From Sinonovacula constricta (taxonomy: Eukaryota; Mollusca; Bivalvia; Cardiida; Solecurtidae): a stretch of DNA of 64,000 nucleotides. The notes under the pieces were generated by a model that had not been told where the DNA came from, did no database searches, and saw only the letters and a list, made by a program, of their open reading frames with translations. The stretch's first letter is position 1, and the number at the start of each line of letters is the position of its first letter. Of this stretch, positions 40,433 through 51,167 are shown piece by piece. The translations under genes were made by a program, and so were the position numbers. The stretch lies in the NCBI GenBank assembly GCA_007844125.1, contig CM017559.1:69704546-69768545 (forward strand), given 5' to 3'.

Positions 40433-41984
40433 ACAGCTTTTTACGGTTGCGCGTCGAAAAGCGAAACATAGTGAATTCCATTTTCTCTCTCCTGTCATTC
40501 AGTTTCACATGGTTAAAAAATAAACGATCATTTATCTTTCTTATTATGCACAATTTACACGACTGTAAAATCATTATCTGCATTGTCCGTGTTGATTACC
40601 GGGGGACGTAACTTGGTTGTCTTAAATGAAAAAAAAAATGTTGAATCCCACTTTCATGATTTCCATCAAATAATAACGAAAGGCTACAACGACGGGCAGA
40701 GCCAATTCCTATCGTACTTATTTTAAAACTTAATGGTATAATACATGAATTTCGCTAGGTCTTTATTTCTTTTACACAAAGGGAGGGAACTGTTAAAACA
40801 GACTTCTTTATTTTATTATTGGTACTTAGCCAATGAGCATTTTTGACGAGGCAACAATATTTTAAGAAATAAATATTCATAAGGTACCGCCCACCTCCAT
40901 ATACCGGATGTTCTTAAGCACCTACCGAATCAACTGGCTTCTTGGTTGTACGACTTGGTCCCTGTGTATATATATATATATGGAAAGTCATTTATATGTA
41001 CATGTATGTACAAATATATAAATGACACTGGATTACCAGCCGTCTCATATGGCGTTGGAAAGTCATTTTCGGGGAAAAAAACTCGCAGGTACCTATTTAT
41101 ACCGTTAGGTGGTGACTGAAAGTCACTTGTATCAATTAATAAACAATTCCGAGAATAGGTTACTACTTTGCATGGTACGCTTTGTAGTATTTAGTTATAA
41201 TTTATAATTTATAATTGGCAAAATCACTACCACGCATTAATAGGCCAGTTAAGATGCGAATGTGCTCGCTGGGTAGAACCACTGGCTTTTTGAAAGCTTG
41301 TTCTAACAACATGATAATACCACAATGCCACATATAGTTTGCCATGAGTGCAAGACAAAATACTTTAGGTAAAAGATTCGAAACTTCACACGTGTTGCAA
41401 TACGCTTATGATATAACAATGTTATAGAGCCCAATGGTTCACCTGCCAGCTGGAAATCAATCCAAGATAATTTGTCATGCTAAGTGAGAATATTTATAAA
41501 TATAAGCTTAGATATTTAATTTCAGCAGCGCTGACTTTCAGCGACAATGTAAAAATTAATGTTACATTGTGCTGTATGTTCTGTGGCACTATCAACATCA
41601 CTATCTATCTATTACCAATTCCAGTGCATGCCAATGTTTCATTTTATCACATACGCTATATAACTTATCTTACTATTACATAACTGACATTATCTAACGT
41701 CATCTCACAATTTGTCATTTAGTAGCGATGAAATCTGGATAAAATAATGATAAGACTATACCCTGCAGATCTTAAACTACGCATCAATAACGATAATGAT
41801 TTGGATCATGTTTGAAATCAAATTTTAAAAGCTTTTTTGAAGGATTACTTGAATTTTATGGTTATATTTAGCATTTTCATTTTCAACTATTAAAAATCAT
41901 TTAATGCAATTTGAAAGCATTGCCCCCAGAGCGGTTGAAAATGTTTTGAATGATACCATTAAAAGATCGTGGTTCAAATAGAAT
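40433..41984. other. AT-rich spacer with one hairpin
   Basis: Includes (TA)n at about 40,967-40,981 and the inverted repeat at 40,987-41,026. No gene is supported. Confidence 0.5.
40987..41026. other. Inverted repeat, 11 bp arms
   Basis: GTCATTTATAT (40,987-40,997) pairs exactly with ATATAAATGAC (41,016-41,026) around a centre containing a second small inverted repeat (TGTACATG/TATGTACA). It sits beside repeated GGAAAGTCATT words at 40,982 and 41,057. Confidence 0.7.
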
Positions 41985-44900
41985 CGCAAGGAAGGCGCCT
42001 TGTAACCTCTTGGGAAGGAAGACATTCACTATTAGGAAGGCGCCCTGTGTTCCCTTGGAAAAGAGAACATTCACTACTAGGAAAGCGCCTTGTGGTCCCT
42101 TGGGAAGGACGACATTAACTTCTAGGAAGGCGCCTTGTGGTCCCTTGGGAAGGACGACATTCACTACTAGGAAGGCGCCTTGTGGTCTCTTGGGAAGGAC
42201 GACATTCACTTCTAGGAAGGCGCCTTGTGTTCCCTTGGGAAGGACGACATTCACTACTAGGAAGGCGCATTGTGACCTCTTGAGAAGGACGAAATTCACT
42301 ACTAGGAAGGCTCCTTGTGGTCTCTTAGGAATAAGAACATTTACTTCTAGGAAGGCGCCTTGTGACCTCTTGTAAAGGAGGACATTCACCACTAGAAAGG
42401 CTCATTGTGGTCCCTTGATAAGGAGGACATTCACCGCAAGGAAGGCGCCTTGTATCTCCTGGGAAGGAGGACATTCACCACTAGGAAGGCGCCTTGTGAC
42501 CTCTTGAGAAGGAGGGCATTCACCACTAGGAAGGCTCCTTGTGGTCCCTTGGGAAGGAGGACATTCACCACAAGGAAGGCGCCTTGTGGTCTCTTGGGAA
42601 GGAGGACATTCACTAATAGGAAGGCGCCTTGTGACCTCTTGAGAAGGAGGACATTCACCACTAGGAAGGCGCCTTGTGGTCCCTTGGGAAGGAGGACATT
42701 CACCACAAGGAAGGCTCATTGTGGTTCCTTGATAAGGAGGACATTCACCGCAAGGAAGGCGCCTTGTGTCTCCTGGGAAGGAGGACATTCACCACTAGGA
42801 AGGCGCCTTGTGGTCCCTTGGGAAGGAGGACATGTACCACTTTGAAGGCGCCTTGTGGTGCCTTGGGAAGGAGGACATTGACCACTGGGAAGGCGCCTTG
42901 TGGTCCCTTGGAAAGGAGGACATTCACCACAAGGAAGGCGCCTTGTGGTCCCTTGGGAAGGAGGACATTCACCACTAGGAAGGCGCCTTGTGTATCTTGG
43001 AAAGAAAGACATTCACCACAAGGAAGGCGCCTTGTGACCTCTTGAGAAGGAGGACATTCACCACTAGGAAGGCGCCTTGTGGTCCCTTGGGCAGGAGGAC
43101 ATTCACCACAAGGAAGGCGCCTTGTGTCTCTTGGGAAGGAGGAAATTCACCACAAGGAAGGCGCCTTGTGGTGCCTTGGGAAGGAGGACATTCACCACTA
43201 GGAAGGCGCCTTGTGGTGCCTTGGGAAGGAGGACATTCACTACTAGGAAGGCGCCTTGTGTCTCTTGGAAAGAAAGACATTCACCAAAAGGAAGGCGCCT
43301 TGTAGTCCCTTGTGAAGGAGGACATTAACCACTAGGAAGGCGCCTTGGGGTTCCTTGGGAAGAAGGACATTCACCACAAGGAAGGCGCCTTGTGGTTCCT
43401 TGGGAAGGAGGACATTCACCACAAGGAAGGCGCCTTGTCGTCCCTTGGAAAGGAGGACATTCACCACAAGGAAGCCGCCTTGTGGTCCCCTGGGAAGGAG
43501 GACATTCACTAATAGGAAGGCGCCTTGTGGTCCATTGGGAAGGAGGACATTCACCACAAGGAAGGCGCCTTGTTGTCCATTGGGAAGAAGGACATTCACC
43601 ACAAGGAAGGCGCCTTGTGGTTCCTTGGGAAGGAGGACATTCACCACTAGGAAAGCGCCTTGCAGTGCCTTGGGAAGGAGGACATTTACTACTAGGAGGT
43701 CGCCTTGTGGTCCCTTGGGACGCATTGCGGTCCATTAGGAAAGAAGACATTCACTACTAGGAAGGCCTTGTGGTCGCTTGGGAAGGAGTACATTCACCAC
43801 CAGGAAGGCGCCTTGTGGTTCCTTGATAAGGAGGACATTCACTAATAGGAAGGCACCTTGTTGTCCATTGGGAAAAAGGACATTCACCACTAGGAAAGCG
43901 CCTTGCAGTTCCTTGGGAAGGAGGACATTTACTACTAGGAGGGCGCCTTGTGGTCCCTTGGGACGCATTGCGGTCCATTAGGAAAGAAGACATTCACTAC
44001 TTGGAAGGCTTCTTGTGGTCCCTTGGGAAGGAGAACATTCACCACTAGGATATAGCCTTTGGGTTCCTTGGGAAGGAGGACATTCACTATTAAAAAGGTG
44101 CCTTGTGGTCCCTTGGAAAGGAGGACATTCACCACAAGGAAGACTCCTTGTGATCCCTTGGGAAGGAGGGCATTCACCAATAGGAAGGCGCCTTGTGGTC
44201 TCTTGGCAAGGAGGACATTCACTACTAGGAGGGCGCCTTGTGGTCCCCTGGGAAGGAGGACATTCACCACAAGGAAGGCGCCTTGTTGTCCCTTGGCAAG
44301 AAGGACATTCACTACTAGGAGAGCGCCTTGTGGTCCCCTGGGAAGGAGGACATTCATCACAAGGAAGGCGCCTTGTGGTCCCTTGGAAAGGAGGACATTC
44401 ACCGCAAGGAAGGCGCCTTGTGGTCCCTTGGGAAGGAGGACATTCACTACTAGGAAGGCGCATTGCCGTCCATTAGGAAAGAGGACATTCACTACTAGGA
44501 AGGCGCCTTGTGGTCCTTTGGGAGAGAGGACATTCATCACTAGGAAGGCGCATTGTGGTCCCTTGGGAAAGAGGCGCATTGTGGTCCTTTGGGAAAGAGG
44601 ACATTCACCACAAGGAAGGCGCCTTGTGGTCCCTTGGGAAGGAGGACATTCACTACTAGTAAGGCGCAATGCGGCCCATTAGGAAAGAGGACATTCACTA
44701 CTACGAAGGCGCCTTGTGGTCGCTTGGGAAGGAGTACATTCACCACAAGGAAGGCTCCTTGTGGTCCCTTGGGATGGAGGACATTCACCACTAGATTATC
44801 GCCTTGGGGTTCCTTGGGAAGGAGGACATTCACTACTAAAAAGGTGCCTTGAGGTCCCTTGGAAAGGAGGAAATTCACCACAAGGAAGACTCCTTGTGGT

Positions 44901-47600
44901 CCCCTGGGAAGAAGGACATTCACCAATAGGAAGGCTCCTTGTGGTCCCTTGGCAAGGAGGACATTCACCAATAGGAAGGTGCCTTGTGGTTCCTTGGGAA
45001 AAAAAGGACATTGACCACTAGGAAGGCGATTGTGGTCCCTTGGCAAGGAGGACATTCACTACTAGGAAGGCGCCTTGTGGTTCCTTGGGAAAAAGGACAT
45101 TCACCACTAAGAAGGCGCCTTGTGGTCCCTTGGGAAGGAGGACATTCACTACTAGGAGAGCGCCTTGTGGTCCCTTGGGAAGGAGGACATTCACCACTAA
45201 GAAGGCGCCTTGTGGTCCCTTGGCAAGGAGGACATTCACTACTAGGAGGGCGCTTTGTGGTCCCTTGGGAAGGAGGACCTTCACTACTAGGAAGGCGCAT
45301 TGCGGTCCATTAGGAAAGAGGACATTCACTACTAGGAATGCGCCTTGTGGTCGCTTGGGAAGGAGTACATTCACCTTAAGGAAGGCTCCTTGTGGTCACT
45401 TGGGAAGGAGGACATTCACCACTAGGAAGGCGCCTTGGGGTTCCTTGAGAAGGACGACGTTCACTTCTAGGAAGGCGCCTTGTTGTCTCTTGGGAAGCAA
45501 TACGCTCATCACTAGGGTGGCCCCTTGTGGTCTCTTGCGAAGGAATGCATTCATAACTGGGATGGTGTCTTGTGGTCCATTGTTAAGGAATACATAATTC
45601 ACTTAGTATACAAAATTTCTTCTTTCATTTTTACCAAATATCAGACTATGTTAAATTGATCACGATTGGCATTTGTAATTTCTTTTTACGTCCGTGAAGG
45701 AGGACATTCACTACTAGTAAGGCGCAATGCGGCCCCTTAGGAAAGAGGACATTCACTACTAGGAAGGCGCCTTGTGGTCGCTTGGGAAGGAGTACATTCA
45801 CCACCAGGAAGGCGCCTTGTGGTTCCTTGATAAGGAGGACATTCACTAATAGGAAGGCACCTTGTTGTCCATTGGGAAAAAGGACATTCACCACTAGGAA
45901 AGCGCCTTGCAGTTCCTTGGGAAGGAGGACATTTACTACTAGGAGGGCGCCTTGTGGTCCCTTGGGACGCATTGCGGTCCATTAGGAAAGAAGACATTCA
46001 CTACTTGGAAGGCTTCTTGTGGTCCCTTGGGAAGGAGAACATTCACCACTAGGATATAGCCTTTGGGTTCCTTGGGAAGGAGGACATTCACTATTAAAAA
46101 GGTGCCTTGTGGTCCCTTGGAAAGGAGGACATTCACCACAAGGAAGACTCCTTGTGATCCCTTGGGAAGGAGGGCATTCACCAATAGGAAGGCGCCTTGT
46201 GGTCTCTTGGCAAGGAGGACATTCACTACTAGGAGGGCGCCTTGTGGTCCCCTGGGAAGGAGGACATTCACCACAAGGAAGGCGCCTTGTTGTCCCTTGG
46301 CAAGAAGGACATTCACTACTAGGAGAGCGCCTTGTGGTCCCCTGGGAAGGAGGACATTCATCACAAGGAAGACGCCTTGTGGTCCCTTGGAAAGGAGGAC
46401 ATTCACCGCAAGGAAAGCGCCTTGTGGTCCCTTGGGAAGGAGGACATTCACTACTAGGAAGGCGCATTGCCGTCCATTAGGAAAGAGGACATTCACTACT
46501 AGGAAGGCGCCTTGTGGTCCTTTGGGAGAGAGGCGCATTGTGGTCCTTTGGGAAAGAGGACATTCACCACAAGGAAGGCGCCTTGTGGTCCCTTGGGAAG
46601 GAGGACATTCACTACTAGTAAGGCGCAATGCGGCCCATTAGGAAAGAGGACATTCACTACTAGGAAGGCGCCTTGTGGTCGCTTGGGAAGGAGTACATTC
46701 ACCACAAGGAAGGCTCCTTGTGGTCCCTTGGGATGGAGGACATTCACCACTAGATTATCGCCTTGGGGTTCCTTGGGAAGGAGGACATTCACTACTAAAA
46801 AGGTGCCTTGAGGTCCCTTGGAAAGGAGGAAATTCACCACAAGGAAGACTCCTTGTGGTCCCCTGGAAAGAAGGACATTCACCAATAGGAAGGCTCCTTG
46901 TGGTCCCTTGGCAAGGAGGACATTCACCAATAGGAAGGTGCCTTGTGGTTCCTTGGGAAAAAAAGGACATTGACCACTAGGAAGGCGATTGTGGTCCCTT
47001 GGCAAGGAGGACATTCACTACTAGGAAGGCGCCTTGTGGTTCCTTGGGAAAAAGGACATTCACCACTAAGAAGGCGCCTTGTGGTCCCTTGGCAAGGAGG
47101 ACATTCACTACTAGGAGAGCGCCTTGTGGTCCCTTGGGAAGGAGGACATTCACCACTAAGAAGGCGCCTTGTGGTCCCTTGGCAAGGAGGACATTCACTA
47201 CTAGGAGGGCGCTTTGTGGTCCCTTGGCAAGGAGGACCTTCACTACTAGGAAGGCGCATTGCGGTCCATTAGGAAAGAGGACATTCACTACTAGGAATGC
47301 GCCTTGTGGTCGCTTGGGAAGGAGTACATTCACCTTAAGGAAGGCTCCTTGTGGTCCCTTGGGAAGGAGGACATTCACCACTAGGAAGGCGCCTTGGGGT
47401 TCCTTGAGAAGGACGACGTTCACTTCTAGGAAGGCGCCTTGTTGTCTCTTGGGAAGCAATACGCTCATCACTAGGGTGGCCCTTTGTGGTCTCTTGCGAA
47501 GGAATGCATTCATAACTGGGATAGTATCTTGTGGTCCATTGTTAAGGAATACATAATTCACTTAGTATACAAAATTTCTTCTTTCATTTTTACCAAATAT
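41985..47600. repeat. Large tandem array, 45 bp unit, about 120 copies
   Basis: The unit is AGGAAGGCGCCTTGTGGTCC, CTTGGGAAGGAGGACATTCA then CCACT, with AAGGCGCCTT a perfect palindrome. Because 45 is a multiple of three and the unit lacks stops in most frames, long frames open on both strands (up to 244 codons at 43,935-44,669 minus), reading 15-residue repeats such as VNVLLPKGPQGAFLV, SGECPPSQGTTRRLP or GRRTFTTRKAPCGPL. Frames shift between blocks and no start, splice or signal context favours one, so no gene is called. Confidence 0.97.
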
Positions 47601-47656
47601 CAGACTATGTTAAATTGATCACGATTGGCATTTGTAATTTCTTTTTACGTCCGTGA
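43694..47656. repeat. About 2 kb tandem duplication of array plus unique flank
   Basis: 45,698-47,656 repeats about 43,694-45,697 with an offset of 2004 bp, falling to 1959 bp after a one-unit (45 bp) deletion near 46,530. Both copies end in the same 97 bp non-repetitive tail (CACTTAGTATACAAAATTTC ... TTACGTCCGTGA, at 45,600-45,697 and 47,559-47,656). Array sequence restarts abruptly at 45,698. Confidence 0.9.
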
Positions 47657-48082
47657 CAAGTAATTTGATATAGTATTTGAATATTGTCAGTTTGGGGCTT
47701 AATTGTGGGTTCTAAAAAATTTTAATTTAAACTTCAATTAATTAATTATTTCATTCTGGAACAATTACCTTTTTGGCACTTTTGGGCTTTATTTTTTTGT
47801 TTCAAAATTCTAAACATTAACTGCGCCATTGTCAGGTCCCAAGCACTGAGCGAGAAAACAGGAGGGTGTTTGAATATTACTTGCTGTGTTATTTACATAC
47901 TGTAAATGTATTCTATAAATATATATTTCTAAATATATCTAACACATAATTAACTGCGACGTCGCCTGATCACACGAACGCAAACAACCGGTTTTGGCTA
48001 CTAAGTTATTCATTAAATAAATCAGCGTTTAACATAAAATAAGAAGTATGCATATAATATCAAATATTTATACATAACACAT
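47657..48082. other. AT-rich spacer
   Basis: No supported feature. Confidence 0.5.
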
Positions 48083-48265
48083 ACTATATACGGGCCTTTG
48101 TGGTACGGGCCTTTCTGCTTCAGGTCGTTTTGGTCCTGGGCTGTTGTTGTATTTGGCCCTTTCGGTTAAGGGCCTTTTTGACCCCGATTCCTACAACACA
48201 CATATGGGCTTTATGAACCCCTAACGTGGGCCTTTATGGTCCGGGCCGTTTCAGATTTAGGCCTT
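48083..48265. repeat. Degenerate short repeat, about 16-17 bp unit
   Basis: Variants of GGGCCTTTxTGGTxC recur about ten times with substitutions, just before the 37 bp array. Confidence 0.7.
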
Positions 48266-48279
48266 TTAGTTCAGACACC

Positions 48280-49580
48280 ATCACACTTTTCTAAACACCG
48301 ATACATTGATACGATATAATCGGGATTCTAAACACCGATACAATGGTACGATATGATTGGGTTTCTAAACACCGATACATCGATACGATATGACCGGGTT
48401 TCTAAACACCGATACATCGATACGATATGATCGGGTTTCTAAACACTGATACAAGTATACAATATGACCGGTTTCTAAACACCGATACATCGATACGATA
48501 TGATCGGGTTTCTAAACACCGATACATCGATACGATATGCTCGGGTTTCTAAACACCGATACATTGATACTATATGATCGGGTTTCTAAACACCGATACA
48601 TCGATACGATATGATCGGGTTTCTAAACACCGATACATTGGTACGATACGATCGGGTTTCTAAACACCGATACATCGATACGATATCGACACATCGATAC
48701 GATATGATCAGGTTTCTAAACACCGATACATCGATACGATATGATCGGGTTTCTAAACACCGATACATCGATACGATATGATCGGGTTTCTAAACACCGA
48801 TACATTGGTACGATATGATCGGGTTTCTAAACACCGATACATCGATACGATATGACCGGGTTTCTAAACACCGATACATTGGTACGATATGATCGGGTTT
48901 CTAAACACCGATACATCGATACGATATGATCGGGTTTCTAAACACCGATACATCGATACGATATGATCGGGTTCCTAAACACCGATACATCGATACGATA
49001 TGATCGGGTTTCTAAACACCGATACATCGATACGATATGATTGGGTTTCTAAACACCGATACATTGATACGATATGATCAGGTTTCTAAACACCGATACA
49101 TTGGTACGATATGATCGGGTTTCTAAACACCGATACATCGATACGATATGATTGGGTTTGTAAATACCGATTCATTGATACGATATGATCGGGTTTCTAA
49201 ACACCGACACATCGATACGATATGATCAGGTTTTTAAACACCGATACATCGATACGATATGATCAGGTTTCTAAACACCGATACATCGATACGATATGAT
49301 CGGGTTTCTAAACACCGATACATTGATACGATATGATCGGGTTTCTAAACACCGATACATTGGTACGATATGATCGGGTTTCTAAACACCGATACATCGA
49401 TACGATATGATCGGGTTTCTAAACACCGATACATCGATACGATATGATCGGGTTTCTAAACACCGATACATCGATACAATATGATCGGGTTTCTAAACAC
49501 CGATACATTGATACGATATGATCTGGTTTCTAAACACCGATACATTGGTACGATATGATCGGGTTTCTAAACACCGATAA
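48280..49580. repeat. Tandem array, 37 bp unit, about 35 copies
   Basis: The unit is GATCGGGTTTCTAAACACCG then ATACATCGATACGATAT. TACATCGATACG and TACATTGGTACG variants alternate. One 17-base internal duplication occurs near 48,685. Confidence 0.97.
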
Positions 49581-50584
49581 ATCTGATGGACAGACATTAC
49601 AGTATGAGAAAATACTGTATGCCTAGTCATGAATTTCTTTTATTTCGTTAAAGCTCTAATCAAACAGATAATATATGGCAATAAATATGAATTTCCTTAA
49701 CCAACATGCTAAGGTTACATATTTTAAAATAGTATTAACCTGCGTAATTTCTCGCAATCTCCAAAATCAAGTCCCGCTGTTATAACTAGAATTTAACGAA
49801 CAATCGTATAACGGATTTAGGATTGTTCTATAATGCTTTGCTAACACAAAAAAAAATGTTGACATGTGTCTTATTTTTTTGTGAAATTATAATCTGGTTA
49901 TAATGATTTAACTTTACACAGAGTAAAGGTGAATAATATTATAGCTTTTGTATGGGTCAGGGGAGACAACTTTTATAAAAGAAATTGATCGTGGTTATCT
50001 TTCTTGTTGGTCTTTTTATGTGAATTTTTCTGTGCTGTTAACAAGTTCGCTTAAAAGTAACACTTCACGGCATACTAAAGTTGTTAAAGCAGTACTGGTG
50101 CAACTCCCTTGCTAACACTCCAGCCATAAGGTTATTTCGACGACTGGTTAGACCGGTGTCAGGATAATGTGATTATGTGTGGTATCATGTCGGGTATTTA
50201 CGGCGTGCTATACAGAGTGAAGGCAGCACTATATCTTCTTCAAGTGGACACTGTCTCCAGATAATTGAATACTTTTGGTGGGACAACAAACACAATAAAC
50301 ATAGAAATATATTACCTTCAAACCTAACACCCCGATGAAATGTAATGTTATATGGTTATACCGCAGTTATTATTCATCTTGTTTCGTGCTCACATTTTAT
50401 ACATCTCACGATTGAAAACAATAATGAAATTAATTTACAATTTATTCCTTGTCTGTCGTATTTGAAAGGCCATTTTTCCTTAATGAAAATTTTCAATATG
50501 ATGAAAATGTCAGAATTCAGTCAAAGATCTCAAGAATTGTATAGTTAATTTGCTCTTTTCATTTGCTTTGAATGTAGTATTACT
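49581..50584. other. Spacer with one dispersed repeat
   Basis: Apart from the repeat at 50,155-50,296 nothing is recognised. Confidence 0.5.
50155..50296 (+). mobile_element. Dispersed repeat body, plus orientation (inverted partner at 52,461-52,606)
   Basis: GGTGTCAGGATAATGTGA, TGCTATACAGAGTGAAGGCA, GCACTATAT, CTTCAAGTGGACACTGTCTC and TTGGTGGGAC follow in the same order as on the minus strand at 52,461-52,606. This copy has no clear tRNA-like head. Confidence 0.7.
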
Positions 50585-50865
50585 CTTCGAATGTATGGAA
50601 TGTATGATTAAGCTATGAATGTATGATTCAGCTTTGAAGGTATGATTCAGCTTAGAAGATATGATTAAGCTTTGAATGTATGATTAAGCTTTAAATGTAT
50701 GATTAAGCTTTGAAGGTATGATTATGCTTTGAAGGTATGATTCAGCTTAGAAGGTATGATTAAGCTTTGAATGTATGATTAAGCTTTGAATGTATGATTA
50801 AACTTTGAATGTATGATTCAGCTTAGAAGGTATGATTACGCTTTAAATGTTTGATTAAGCGTAAT
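50585..50865. repeat. Tandem array, 19 bp unit, about 15 copies
   Basis: The unit is GTATGATTAAGCTTTGAAT, with TTCAGCTTAGAAG variants. It lies just past the likely 3' end of the ARRDC-like gene. Confidence 0.92.
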
Positions 50866-50961
50866 ATAATTTGAATTCCCTTAGTTGTTGTACAGCTGAT
50901 TTTAAATTAAAATACAACTTGAAATGTACTTGTTAACATAAAACCAATAGTTTATCAATAT

Positions 50962-50967
50962 TTTATT
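50962..50967 (-). promoter_or_regulatory. Candidate polyadenylation signal of the ARRDC-like gene
   Basis: AATAAA on the minus strand lies 64 bases after the stop codon, which would give a very short 3' UTR. No other AATAAA lies closer to the stop. Cleavage would be expected some 10-30 bases further on, before the 19 bp array at 50,585-50,865. Confidence 0.6.
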
Positions 50968-51030
50968 TCCAAGAATTTATACAAATGAGCGTCAGCATGT
51001 AAACAATAATCGACAGGGTCTAGGCCGAAA

Positions 51031-51167
51031 TCATCTATTTTGATTGACCGGTGATGGGTTGATTGGACTCACGCGCACGTGTTTGCGTCGGAGCAGCACA
51101 GGAGAGTTAGTCTTCTTCCGGGGCGTGGACCGACCACTGGGACTGTCGAAGTATGGAGAACGTACGC
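51031..51167 (-). CDS. ARRDC-like exon 7, residues 327-371 and stop
   Basis: After a T10 tract ending CAAG the frame reads GVRSPYFDSPSGRSTPRKKT, then NSPVLLRRKHVRVSPINPSP and VNQNR before TGA. It is a basic, Ser/Pro-rich tail with several SP/TP dipeptides that could be proline-directed phosphorylation sites (inference). No PPxY is seen. The exon keeps phase exactly with exon 6. Confidence 0.82.

Noticed and set aside
41901..45374. Long minus- and plus-strand open frames reading 15-residue repeats as a repeat-protein gene
   Set aside because: The 45 bp unit lacks stops in several frames on both strands, the open frame changes phase between blocks, and no start, splice or signal context singles one out.
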